64,000 nt of DNA from Bog-105 sp965277855 (lineage in GTDB: Bacteria; Acidobacteriota; Terriglobia; Bryobacterales; Bryobacteraceae), in NCBI GenBank assembly GCA_965277855.1, contig OZ255847.1:6510001-6574000 (forward strand), written 5' to 3'. Shown one piece after another: positions 45,349-54,559 of the stretch. The number at the start of each line of letters is the position of its first letter. The first letter of the stretch is position 1. The notes under the pieces were generated by a model, which was given only the letters and a program-made list of their open reading frames with translations, was not told the origin of the DNA and ran no database searches. Made by a program: the position numbers and the translations under genes.

Positions 45349-47796
45349 ATGCTGAATCTGAAGTTCCTTGACCAGCTCGCCCAGGACGTGCGCTTCGGTG
45401 CGCGAAGCCTGGCCCAGGCTCCCGGTTTCGCCGCCTCTGCTATTTTGTCTCTCGCGCTAGGCATCGGTGCTACCACGGCGATCTTCAGCGTTATTCACGG
45501 CGTGATTCTTGATCCGTTTCCATACTCCCATCCCGAATCACTCTACAGTTTTTATGCGACGGTCCCCAGCAGTAACCTTTATTTTTCGCCTTACACGCCG
45601 GAGGGCTATCGCGAAGTTCAGCAGCGGACCCACGCGTTCTCCGATCTGATCGGTTCGACCATCAGCGATGTCTCGTGGACGGGGAGCGGCGAGCCACAGC
45701 GCCTGCGCGGCAATTTCTGTACCGTGAATACATTTCGCGTTATGGGTGTGAAACCGTTACTGGGGCGTTACATCGTGCCGGGGGATGGAAATACCGATGC
45801 CGCACCAATCGCCGTGCTCGGATATAAGTTCTGGATACACCAATTCAATGGCAGCCGCGACGTGATTGGCCGCCAGCTTCGCTTGAACGACAAGGTGCGA
45901 ACGGTGGTGGGTGTCATGCCGAAACGCTTTATGTGGCGTGGCGCCGATGTCTACCTGCCGGTCATGTTCGGCCCCGGACATCCGCAGGAAGACGTTCAGT
46001 ACATCAACGTGATGGGGCGGCTGAAACCTGGCGTGACTCGTGCGCAGGCAGCAGCAGAACTGTACCCGGTGCTGCAAGACATGGTGACGCGGCTCACTGG
46101 CGAGCACGCGGCGAAGTTGCGAGTGCTCCTGCAAGATTTCTACGAGACCTATCCGAGCGGCATTCGCAAATCTCTGTGGATTCTCTTCGGAGCGGTCGGC
46201 GTCCTGCTTATTATTGCCTGCGCTAATGTGTCGAGCCTGCTGCTGGCCCGGGCGGCGGCGCGCGGGCGCGAAATGGCGGTCCGGCTCTCGCTCGGCGCCG
46301 GTCGCTTTCGCATCGTCCGTCAACTCTTAACGGAGAGCGCGCTTATCGGCATCTTGGCGGGCATGCTGGGTGTACTGCTTGCCTTTGTGAGTCTCCACTT
46401 TATTCTGGCGATTGTTCCTCCCGACACGATCCCGGATGAAGCCGAGGTCACGCTAAACCTGCCCGTTCTGCTTTTTGCGTTGGCTGTCTCGCTTGCGGCT
46501 GCCTTCCTCTTCGGACTGGCTCCGGCTTTTCAGGCAGGCCGCGCCAATCTCGCCAGCGTTCTGAAAACGAGCGGACGCGGCATGAGCGGCACTTTTGGGG
46601 AAACACGGATTCGCAATGCGTTCGTCGTGGCCGAAGTCGCTCTTGCGATGATGCTGCTAGTCAGCGCTAGCCTGGTGATTCGCACGCTGCTTCACCTGGA
46701 ACGCATGCAGGTCGGTGTCGAGCCGGAGAAGGTGTTGACAATGACCATTCCGCTATCTGCACGCCGTTATCCAACAGTCGAAGTCCGCAACAACTTTTTT
46801 CTGCAGTTACTCGACCGCGCACAGCAGGTACCCGGCCTGCAGAGTATCGCCTTTAATGAGTTCCTCCATCCGTTCATCTACTTTGGAGCGATGGTTACGG
46901 TCCCCGGCAGTACACACACTGCAAGGACTCGTATTGCTGTGAGCCAGATCAGTAGCGGATATCCCGAATCGCTGAATGCGCATCTGCTCGAAGGACGTTT
47001 GCTGACACCTGCCGACGTGCGCGGGGCGCGTCGCCTGGCTGTCGTCAATCGCAAATTTGTTTCGACGTTTTTTCCGAAAGGGAATGCGCTGGGGCAAAGC
47101 GTGCACTTGCTCCAGATCCGTCCACCTACCAGCCCGCAACCGGATGAAACGTGCGTAATAGTAGGGGTCATAAGCGATGTTCCGAACGTCGGTCTCCAGG
47201 AGCGGGTCTTGCCGGAAGCGTACATACCGTTCACGCTCACCGGTTACGAGGGTACATCGGCCACACTGCTGGCACGCAGTGTTCTATCGCCAGCAAGCCT
47301 CATCAAACCGCTGGAGCAGCAGATCCATAAACTAGATCCCGATCAGCCCGTCATGGAGATTCGAACTTACCGGGAGTGGCTGGATCTCCGTGGTTATGCC
47401 GAGCCGCGTTTCAGTGTATTTCTTTTTGGAATTTTCGCCTCGCTCGGTCTCCTCCTGGCCTGTCTTGGGATCTACGCCGTTATCAACTTTTCGGTGTTGC
47501 GGCAGACGCAGGAAATCGGTTTGCGCATGGCTCTCGGTGCGCAGCGCCCACGTATTCTGAAGATGATCGTCGGTTCCGGCGCGAAACTATTATCGGCTCG
47601 CATTCTTCTAGGTCTGGCCGGGAGCCTGGCAGTGACTCATTTGCTGCGAGGCATGCTTTCGGGCATTTCGCCTTTCGATCCGATATCATTTGTCGCCGTT
47701 GTGCTCATGGTGCTGGTCTTCGGTCTGGTCGCCTGTGCCCGCCCGGCATTGCGAGCTTCGAAGATCGATCCGATGATTGCGCTGCGCTATGAGTAG
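45349..47796 (+). CDS. ADOP-family permease (FtsX/MacB-like)
   Basis: 815 aa. First half: DVRFGARSLAQAPGFAASAI, helix LSLALGIGATTAIFSVIHGV, a large extracytoplasmic domain, then IIACANVSSLLLARAAARGR. Second half: LACLGIYAVINFSVLRQTQE, IGLRMALGAQRPRILKMIVG and the tail LRASKIDPMIALRYE. It lacks the prefix domain seen in the ADOP at 29404 and has no adjacent PadR gene. It overlaps a TPR gene by 8 bases. Substrate unknown; members lack their own ATPase. Confidence 0.9.
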   Translation: MLNLKFLDQLAQDVRFGARSLAQAPGFAASAILSLALGIGATTAIFSVIHGVILDPFPYSHPESLYSFYATVPSSNLYFSPYTPEGYREVQQRTHAFSDLIGSTISDVSWTGSGEPQRLRGNFCTVNTFRVMGVKPLLGRYIVPGDGNTDAAPIAVLGYKFWIHQFNGSRDVIGRQLRLNDKVRTVVGVMPKRFMWRGADVYLPVMFGPGHPQEDVQYINVMGRLKPGVTRAQAAAELYPVLQDMVTRLTGEHAAKLRVLLQDFYETYPSGIRKSLWILFGAVGVLLIIACANVSSLLLARAAARGREMAVRLSLGAGRFRIVRQLLTESALIGILAGMLGVLLAFVSLHFILAIVPPDTIPDEAEVTLNLPVLLFALAVSLAAAFLFGLAPAFQAGRANLASVLKTSGRGMSGTFGETRIRNAFVVAEVALAMMLLVSASLVIRTLLHLERMQVGVEPEKVLTMTIPLSARRYPTVEVRNNFFLQLLDRAQQVPGLQSIAFNEFLHPFIYFGAMVTVPGSTHTARTRIAVSQISSGYPESLNAHLLEGRLLTPADVRGARRLAVVNRKFVSTFFPKGNALGQSVHLLQIRPPTSPQPDETCVIVGVISDVPNVGLQERVLPEAYIPFTLTGYEGTSATLLARSVLSPASLIKPLEQQIHKLDPDQPVMEIRTYREWLDLRGYAEPRFSVFLFGIFASLGLLLACLGIYAVINFSVLRQTQEIGLRMALGAQRPRILKMIVGSGAKLLSARILLGLAGSLAVTHLLRGMLSGISPFDPISFVAVVLMVLVFGLVACARPALRASKIDPMIALRYE

Positions 47797-48694
47797 CGCC
47801 CCCCTTGTCGCGTTGCTGTTGCTCGCCGCACCTGCTGATCCGCTCTCCGCGGCGCGCTCCTACGCGGCCAAGGGACAGTTGAAAGAAGCCGAAGCAGAGA
47901 CGCGCCAATACCTAGTCCTGCACGAAGACTCGGGCGTTGCGCATTTCCTCCTCGGATACCTTCTTTTTCGGGAAGTGAAAGCGAAAGAATCACTGGCCGA
48001 ATATACGGCCGGCGCGAAGTATCAGCGTCCGCAGGCGGACGATTTGCGCGTCGTGGGGTCCGATTATGTTTTGCTCGCCGACTATAACGATGCCGATAAG
48101 TGGTTTACCACCGCGACACAGTGGCAGCCTGAAAACGTGCTTGGCTGGTACTATCTGGGTCGCACGAAGTACAACGAAAATCGGTTTGAAGAAGCGATTG
48201 TGGCGTTCGAACGCTGCCTGCAGGTAGAACCGAAACATGTAAAAGCGCAGGACAATCTCGGGCTAAGTCTGCAGGCGTTAGGCCGGTACGATCAAGCGCA
48301 AGCCGCCTTCTTGAAAGCGATCGAGTGGCAATCAAACGCGCCCCATAAAGACCCCTGGCCTTTCATCGATCTCGGGAGCTTGTACCTGGAAATGAACCAA
48401 CCTGAAAAAGCTCTCGATCCGCTGGCGCAGGGAATCGCCATCGCACCCGATACCGCTAAAGCGTATCAGCAACGGGGCAAGGCCTACCTGGCGCTTCAGC
48501 AATTGGACAAGGCTCAGTCCGACCTTGAAAAAGCAGTGCAGATCGCGCCTGCCAGTGCGCCTGGGCATTACGTTCTTGGGCAGCTGTATCAACGGCAGGG
48601 TAAGAGCGAAAAGGCGAAAGAACAATTTGCCCAATACGCTCGCTATAACGCTAATCATCCAAGCGAAATAGAAGCCGAGTCACCGGTTCAGTGA
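47789..48694 (+). CDS. Exported TPR-repeat protein
   Basis: 301 aa from the ATG at 47789, overlapping the permease stop by 8 bases; the TTG at 47777 is not needed. MSSAPLVALLLLAAPADPLS is a signal peptide. At least six TPR units follow, for example VLGWYYLGRTKYNENRFEEA and AYQQRGKAYLALQQLDKAQS. Coupled to the ADOP permease, so it may be an accessory partner. Its 3' end overlaps the convergent TPR gene by 7 bases. Confidence 0.82.
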   Translation: MSSAPLVALLLLAAPADPLSAARSYAAKGQLKEAEAETRQYLVLHEDSGVAHFLLGYLLFREVKAKESLAEYTAGAKYQRPQADDLRVVGSDYVLLADYNDADKWFTTATQWQPENVLGWYYLGRTKYNENRFEEAIVAFERCLQVEPKHVKAQDNLGLSLQALGRYDQAQAAFLKAIEWQSNAPHKDPWPFIDLGSLYLEMNQPEKALDPLAQGIAIAPDTAKAYQQRGKAYLALQQLDKAQSDLEKAVQIAPASAPGHYVLGQLYQRQGKSEKAKEQFAQYARYNANHPSEIEAESPVQ

Positions 48695-49836
48695 GCCGTC
48701 TGGCTGTTTTGAATAACTTCACCGGCACGTTCCGCTGCGGCATTGCGCGCTTTGCTTTCCAGTTGAGCAAATGACTTCATCTCGGCTTGAGCGCGCTCCG
48801 GTTGACCGCAGGCGCGATAGGCTTGCGCGAGGACAAAATGCGTGGAAGGATCTTCTGGATTTGCCTGTTCGGCAGCGAGCAAGTCGGGTAGAGCTTCTTT
48901 CTCACGCCCCAGCTTTACCAGCATGCGGCCACGATCACCGCGCGCCTCTATCAGGTTAGGACACGCCGCGAGCGCACGATCGATATGCTCCAAACCTGAG
49001 TTCAGGTCGCTGCTTTTCTGCAGTTGTATATCGCCGAGCTTCCACTCCACCCGGCAGTTTCGGGGATCGATGTGCTTTTCCTGCTCGAACTGCGCGGTGG
49101 CATTGTCCCATTGCGAAAGACTCCAATAGAGATCGCCCAGCTTGTAGTGCAAACCCGGCTGCTTCTCATCAATCGCGAGTGCCTTCTTATATTCGACGAT
49201 CGCGCCTTCGTTGTTCTTCATGCTCTCCATCAACTGAGCGGAGATCTCATGCGCCCACACCGAATCCGGATTGATCTCATTAATCTTGCCAAGCGCCTGC
49301 TCTGAAAGTTGCATGTAAATCTGGCCTAGTAGATACCAGACATGCTGGTTTTTCGGCTGCCGTTTAGCCAGTTGCTGCAGATGCATGGTAGCCGTTTCAA
49401 ACTCGCCCAGCTTCGTTAGATCGTTCACCAGCGCAAACTCGGCATTGTCATCGTTGGGATGCGCTTTCACCGCAGCCTCCAGCGGTTGACGCGCTTTCTG
49501 ATAGTCACCGGTTTCGAGAAAAGCCAGGCCCAATAAAGCCAGTGCGGAAGACATGCTTGGATCGATCTTCAGCCCGCGGCTCAGAACATTGGCGGCATCC
49601 GGAAAGCGTCCCTGTTTGAAGTACAGCGCACCGAGATTGTTATACGCCGGACCGAGTTTGGGATTTAGCTGCAAAATGGCGCGATACTTTTCGATAGCCG
49701 TTGGAAGATCGCCGGCGGCTTCGGCGGCGCTCGCATCGGCATGCAGGGCGTCCACGCGGTCCTCTACCGACTGCGCAGCTAACGGTGTCGGGACTAGCAT
49801 TGCCAGCAGTAACCACAAGGCGGAGAAAATCGCCAT
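48688..49836 (-). CDS. Exported TPR-repeat protein
   Basis: 382 aa from the ATG at 49836, where a signal peptide MAIFSALWLLLAMLVPTPLA begins; the longer reading to 49992 would run into the divergent cytochrome gene. About nine TPR units are visible, such as AYNNLGALYFKQGRFPDAAN and HYKLGDLYWSLSQWDNATAQ. Divergent from the multihaem cytochrome/TPR gene with only about 31 bases between starts, suggesting a shared promoter region and related role. Confidence 0.85.
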   Translation of the reverse strand: MAIFSALWLLLAMLVPTPLAAQSVEDRVDALHADASAAEAAGDLPTAIEKYRAILQLNPKLGPAYNNLGALYFKQGRFPDAANVLSRGLKIDPSMSSALALLGLAFLETGDYQKARQPLEAAVKAHPNDDNAEFALVNDLTKLGEFETATMHLQQLAKRQPKNQHVWYLLGQIYMQLSEQALGKINEINPDSVWAHEISAQLMESMKNNEGAIVEYKKALAIDEKQPGLHYKLGDLYWSLSQWDNATAQFEQEKHIDPRNCRVEWKLGDIQLQKSSDLNSGLEHIDRALAACPNLIEARGDRGRMLVKLGREKEALPDLLAAEQANPEDPSTHFVLAQAYRACGQPERAQAEMKSFAQLESKARNAAAERAGEVIQNSQTAH

Positions 49837-49867
49837 GGTTACACTATAGGGCTTTGACCGTTGCAAT

Positions 49868-51397
49868 TTGCTAACCTCGCACTTGCGAATTCTCCTGGCA
49901 GCCTTGATTGCCCTAGCGCCCAGCGTGTCTATGGCGCAACAGTGTGCGGTTTGCCATCCGGCTGAAGTGGCCGGATTTGCCAAATCAGGCATGGCTCGTT
50001 CGCTGGCGGCGGCTGGGACACAACCTGTCGGGGCCTTCGATCATCCGGTTTCCGGCACCCATTTTGAAAGCCGCAATACTGCCTCGGGCCTCGTGCAATC
50101 GTTCAGCCGGGCTCACGAAACGGAACAGCTGCCGGTTCAATTTGCTATTGGTTCGGGTAACCACGCGGTAGGATTTCTATCACAAGTCGGCAATCATTTA
50201 TTCCAATCGCCTATCTCGTATTACACGGCGCGTGGCGCGTGGGACATGGCGCCCGGCTATGAACAGGATCGGAGCCCTGATTTCTCAAGGCCGGTGACGA
50301 TCGAATGCCTCACTTGTCACGCCGGCAAACCCCAACCACTTACGAATTCGCTAAATATGTATCAGTCGCCGCCCTTCACTGAACTGGCCATTGGATGCGA
50401 TCGCTGTCATGGTTCTGGCGTCGTGCACAGCAGGAACCCAGTTCGCGGATCCATTCTCAATCCGGCGAAGCTACCTCAGGCTGAACGCGACAGCATCTGC
50501 GAGCAGTGTCATCTGGCAGGCGAAATTCGGATTCCCAACCCCGGCAAGAGCCTTGCGGATTTCCAACCGGGTAAGCGTCTGGAAGAGATTTACACCGTCT
50601 ATGTGGCGAAACAGACGCCCCAAAACGAGATAAAGGTGGTCAGCCATTCCGAGCAACTGGCGCAAAGCTTGTGCGCCCGGCAAAGCGCAGGCAAATTGTG
50701 GTGCGGGACCTGTCACAATCCGCATGAAGAGCCGGCACGGCCCGTAGCTTATTTCCGGCAAAAATGCCTTACTTGCCATGCGCGTTCGCTGACTGCGGAA
50801 CATGCCGCACCCGACAGGGATTGCATCGGCTGCCACATGCCAAAGAAACCGGCAAAAGATGGCGGCCACACTGCCTTCACCGATCACCGGATTACGCGTC
50901 TGCCTAAGCCCGAAGGCGCGACGATCACCTCTTCGGATCTGATTGCCTGGCGAGAACCTGCCGTAGCACTGCGCGATCGGAATCTGGCACTGGCGCTTGT
51001 GACGGCGGGTTTGCAAGACGGCCGCACAAATCAGGTGATCCAAGGTTACCGGATGCTGAATCGGATGGAGAACAGCCTCACGAGCGATGCGGCTGCCCTG
51101 ACCGTGTTAGGCAATGTCCTACTCACTGCTAAACAACCCGCGGAAGCCCGTCAGAAATTTCTACAGGCGCTGGCACTCCGACCAGACTATGCGCCTTACG
51201 AAGTGAATGTCGCCGGCGCACTCGCAGCCGAAGGGGACTTGGCGGGAGCGGTACGCCATGCAGAACGCGCGACCGCTTTGGATCCGTTATTGGCCCAGGC
51301 AATTCGGCTTCTCGCAACGGTGTATCGTGAACAGGGTCGGACCGAGAAGGCCGATGTGCTCGAACGAACCTATCGGGCGTCAATGGGTATTAAATGA
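49868..51397 (+). CDS. Seven-haem cytochrome c with C-terminal TPR region
   Basis: 509 aa. Seven CXXCH haem-binding motifs are present: CAVCH, CLTCH, CDRCH, CEQCH, CGTCH, CLTCH and CIGCH, the last near residue 320, a pattern like doubled cytochrome c554/c-prime domains. Residues about 360-505 are TPR-like (ALTVLGNVLLTAKQPAEARQ). A signal peptide (LRILLAALIALAPSVSMAQ) fits periplasmic haem attachment. The start is a TTG at 49868 or 49883; no ATG is suitable. The gene ends in an ATGA overlap with the ribokinase gene. Electron partner unknown. Confidence 0.87.
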   Translation: MLTSHLRILLAALIALAPSVSMAQQCAVCHPAEVAGFAKSGMARSLAAAGTQPVGAFDHPVSGTHFESRNTASGLVQSFSRAHETEQLPVQFAIGSGNHAVGFLSQVGNHLFQSPISYYTARGAWDMAPGYEQDRSPDFSRPVTIECLTCHAGKPQPLTNSLNMYQSPPFTELAIGCDRCHGSGVVHSRNPVRGSILNPAKLPQAERDSICEQCHLAGEIRIPNPGKSLADFQPGKRLEEIYTVYVAKQTPQNEIKVVSHSEQLAQSLCARQSAGKLWCGTCHNPHEEPARPVAYFRQKCLTCHARSLTAEHAAPDRDCIGCHMPKKPAKDGGHTAFTDHRITRLPKPEGATITSSDLIAWREPAVALRDRNLALALVTAGLQDGRTNQVIQGYRMLNRMENSLTSDAAALTVLGNVLLTAKQPAEARQKFLQALALRPDYAPYEVNVAGALAAEGDLAGAVRHAERATALDPLLAQAIRLLATVYREQGRTEKADVLERTYRASMGIK

Positions 51398-52377
51398 ACG
51401 CAACCCAGAACGAAGGCGAAGACTACAAACGCAATATCGTTGTCGTTGGCAGTCTGAACGCCGATCTTGTTCAGCAGCTTCAACGCCTGCCTGTGCCTGG
51501 CGAAACCCTTACCGGTGGTGAATTGCGCATCTTCCCCGGTGGAAAAGGCGCCAATCAAGCTTGCGCGGCCGCTATGCTGGGCGGTGCTGTCAAAATGCTC
51601 GGACAAGTGGGCCACGATGCGTTCGGTCCCACGCTGACTTCAAGTCTTGCGCGCGCAGGGGTGGATGTCTCGGGCGTTCATGTCTCCGGCGAGTCGACGG
51701 GTACCGCAGTGATCCTTGTGCTGCCCGGTGGTGAGAACGTGATCATGATTTCGCCGGGCGCTAACGGTACTTTCACAGCGGATGCCGTTCGGCCATTGCT
51801 GGACGTGATCGTTCCCGGTTCGATTGTCTTGACGCAGCTCGAAATTCCGCTTGAAACGACGCGTCTTTGCCTCGAAACGGCACGCGAGCGCGGCGCGATT
51901 ACCATCCTCGATCCGGCGCCGGCGCAGAAGCTGCCGGCCGAGTTGTTGCGCCTAGTCGATTATCTTACGCCGAATCAATCGGAAGCGGCGACCCTGCTGG
52001 CCGCGGCGCAAGAAGTTTTGTCCTATGAAGATGCCGAAGAGGCCTGTGAGCACTTGCTGGCGATTGGTTCCACGCACGTCATTCTGAAACTAGGAAGCTT
52101 AGGCGTGTTTTTGGCTGGTCCGCGCGGCTGCGGCCCGAGCCCTGGCTTTCGCGTGACGCCTGTCGATTCCACCGCCGCCGGCGATACCTTTAATGGCGCG
52201 CTGGCGGTCGCACTCAGCGAAGGTCAGTCGCTCGACGACGCGGCTCGTTTTGCCAATGCCGCAGCCGCGCTTTCCGTCACTCGCCGCGGAGCGCAGTCTT
52301 CCATACCCAGCCGTGCCGAGGTAGACGCTTTTCTGATCAAGTTCCCGATAGTCGTATCAGGGAAAATAGCGGAGTGA
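51394..52377 (+). CDS. rbsK: Ribokinase-like PfkB sugar kinase
   Basis: 327 aa. The PfkB N-terminal signature is FPGGKGANQACAAAMLGG near residue 48. The C-terminal signature DSTAAGDTFNGALAVAL near residue 250 holds the catalytic Asp (GD) and anion hole. VVVGSLNADLV at the start and ILDPAPAQKLP are typical of ribokinase itself. It phosphorylates ribose or a similar pentose or nucleoside in the cytoplasm. It is translationally coupled to the cytochrome gene upstream and the antiporter downstream (4-base overlaps), an odd pairing with no obvious metabolic link. Confidence 0.88.
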   Translation: MNATQNEGEDYKRNIVVVGSLNADLVQQLQRLPVPGETLTGGELRIFPGGKGANQACAAAMLGGAVKMLGQVGHDAFGPTLTSSLARAGVDVSGVHVSGESTGTAVILVLPGGENVIMISPGANGTFTADAVRPLLDVIVPGSIVLTQLEIPLETTRLCLETARERGAITILDPAPAQKLPAELLRLVDYLTPNQSEAATLLAAAQEVLSYEDAEEACEHLLAIGSTHVILKLGSLGVFLAGPRGCGPSPGFRVTPVDSTAAGDTFNGALAVALSEGQSLDDAARFANAAAALSVTRRGAQSSIPSRAEVDAFLIKFPIVVSGKIAE

Positions 52378-53987
52378 GCGAAACTCAATCTGTGCCTTTC
52401 CGGCAGCGGGCCCGATCCTATCTCGGCTACGGCCTGCTGCTCGGTATTGTGGTTATTGCGTATCTGGTGATTCGCGCCTTCGGGGACACGCTCATCGCGC
52501 CGACGCCCCTTCATCCGATCGGCCCCGATTCGTTTCCGCAAATTCACGTCAATGATTTCGTTCACGTTCTGCTGGCGCTCGTTTTCGTAATAGCGGCGGC
52601 GCGCACCCTCGGCTTGCTCTTCCGCTTTATTCATCAGCCACCCGTAGTCGGCGAGATGATCGCCGGCATTCTCCTCGGTCCCTCGCTGCTTGGCCATGTG
52701 GCCCCACATTTCGCAGCCTATATCCTGCCGCAATCCATAGCCCCTTTGCTCAACGTAATCGCACAGGTCGGCGTGATCCTTTACATGTTTCTCGTCGGCC
52801 TGGAACTGGATATTTCCGGCCTGCGCGGACGGGCCCACTCCACCATCGCCATTTCACATGCGAGCATAGTCGCTCCTTTTCTGCTGGGCGCTGTGCTGGC
52901 GCTCATCCTTTATCCGCAACTCGCTACACGGGACATCTCCTTTACGGCGTTTTCGCTGTTTCTTGGTATCTCGATGTCGGTCACAGCCTTTCCCGTGCTG
53001 GCGCGTATCTTGACCGATCGCGGGATGAATAAGACGCGCCTGGGCACGCTGACGCTGGCTTGTGCCGCGATTGACGACGTCACCGCCTGGTGCCTGCTGG
53101 CCTTCGTTGTGAGTGTTACGCAAGCGCATGCCGGAAGCGCGCTGCCTACTTTGCTGATGGCGCTTGGGTACATCGCCGCCATGCTGCTGATTGCACGTCC
53201 GCTGATCGTGCGTCTCACCACCTTTATCGACAGCCAGGGCCGGCTCACCCAGGGATCGCTTGCCTTTGTCTTACTCGCTATTCTCCTTTCTTCACTCGCC
53301 ACCGAATCGATTGGCATTCATTCCATTTTCGGCGCGTTTGTGTTGGGCGCCGTCATTCCACACCGCAGTTCGCTGGCGCGCGATATCGCCGGCAAGCTCG
53401 AAGACTTTGTCATAGTCTTTCTACTCCCCGCGTTCTTCGCGTTTACCGGTCTGCGCACGCAAATCGGCCTGGTCAGCGGTGCTAAACAATGGATGTTCTG
53501 CGCGTTGATTGTCCTGGTGGCCTCAACGGGGAAATTCGGCGGGAGCGCCATCGCCGCCAAATTCAGCGGTTTGAACTGGCGCGATGCGTCTGCGTTGGGC
53601 ATTCTGATGAACACGCGCGGCCTGATGGAGCTCATCGTTCTCAATATCGGTCTCGAGCTTCATGTCATTTCACCGGCCTTGTTCGCCATGTTGGTGCTGA
53701 TGGCATTAACGACGACCTTCATCACAACGCCAGTCCTGCATTTTGTCGCGCCCCGCCCGGACGAGGACGACGAAACAGTTCCGGGTCGGACTTTGGCAGC
53801 TCTCAATGAGAGATCCGGAACGCTGGTACCAATCTCCAATCCAAATACTCTGGCAAACCTGATCGATCTCGCCCTGATCCTCACCCCGGCTGATGCGCCG
53901 CCTGCTTTCCGCCGCTCTGGACGCAGCCTGGCAGCGAGAGAAATCGATCATCCCGCGCGCAGTCTGGACTACCGATCCGGCGCATGA
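52374..53987 (+). CDS. CPA2-type cation/proton antiporter (Kef/NapA-like membrane domain)
   Basis: 537 aa, GTG start in a GTGA overlap with the kinase gene. Residues about 20-460 carry some 12-13 membrane helices, with QPPVVGEMIAGILLGPSLLG, the ion-site region CAAIDDVTAWCLLAF (two Asp) and LMNTRGLMELIVLNIGLEL. After about residue 465 a soluble UspA-like domain begins (GTLVPISNPNTLANLIDLAL) but the frame then leaves the family sequence at about 53890, giving an unrelated tail of about 30 residues. The membrane domain seems functional; the regulatory tail is broken. Confidence 0.85.
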   Translation: MSETQSVPFRQRARSYLGYGLLLGIVVIAYLVIRAFGDTLIAPTPLHPIGPDSFPQIHVNDFVHVLLALVFVIAAARTLGLLFRFIHQPPVVGEMIAGILLGPSLLGHVAPHFAAYILPQSIAPLLNVIAQVGVILYMFLVGLELDISGLRGRAHSTIAISHASIVAPFLLGAVLALILYPQLATRDISFTAFSLFLGISMSVTAFPVLARILTDRGMNKTRLGTLTLACAAIDDVTAWCLLAFVVSVTQAHAGSALPTLLMALGYIAAMLLIARPLIVRLTTFIDSQGRLTQGSLAFVLLAILLSSLATESIGIHSIFGAFVLGAVIPHRSSLARDIAGKLEDFVIVFLLPAFFAFTGLRTQIGLVSGAKQWMFCALIVLVASTGKFGGSAIAAKFSGLNWRDASALGILMNTRGLMELIVLNIGLELHVISPALFAMLVLMALTTTFITTPVLHFVAPRPDEDDETVPGRTLAALNERSGTLVPISNPNTLANLIDLALILTPADAPPAFRRSGRSLAAREIDHPARSLDYRSGA

Positions 53988-54541
53988 CATTGTGCTGGCG
54001 GCTGAACGGGCGCAAGTTCGCTGGCTGTTGCTCGGATCGCGCCGCTCCCTTTTTCATCGCCATCCAAAAACCAGCGTCGTCAACAAGGTGCTCGAACTGG
54101 CCGCTTCGCTAGCGTTGCAGGTCGCTGTCATTCCGCAGTCTGAAGAGTCGTTTCGGTGATAAAGGTGTAACGTGTTTTTTCCAGCCAGGTAGCGATGGCA
54201 GAGCTGCTCTTGAACTGGCCGCCCAGATGGCTGCAGGCCGAGGGCACACGCCCCAGGTAATCGTTTTGTCTCCCGACGAAAGCCACATTCTCGCTGCCCA
54301 GCTTGCGTGGTCGCAATTGAGTTTCGGACACCGTCAGCCCCTTGCTGTATCGGTTCTTAAGACAGCGAAGGGAGTAAATCCCACTCCGCAAGGGCAGGTT
54401 ATCGTCGGCCATGATCTGCTAGAGCACTTTCAGATAGCGGATCTCGGCCGGGATAGAAGTCTAATTATTGTGCAAGGGGCAGCAGTACCGGTAAATGGGA
54501 CTGCTGCAGCGTCGCTGCAACTCCAGCCCGTATCGGCCTGA
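53893..54541 (+). pseudogene. Out-of-frame remains of the antiporter's UspA-like C-terminal domains
   Basis: The frame from 53893 reads LLSAALDAAWQREKSIIPRA and WLLLGSRRSLF, like the second half of a universal-stress domain, and stops at 54157. A further shift near 54150-54158 leads to QPGSDGRAALELAAQMAAGR and VIVGHDLLEHFQIADLGRDR, a second UspA-like domain ending at 54541. CPA2 antiporters with two such tail domains are known, so this is the lost 3' part of the gene at 52374, with two frame changes and probably a small deletion at the first. Confidence 0.7.
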
Positions 54542-54559
54542 ACCACTGCCCCAAATTGC

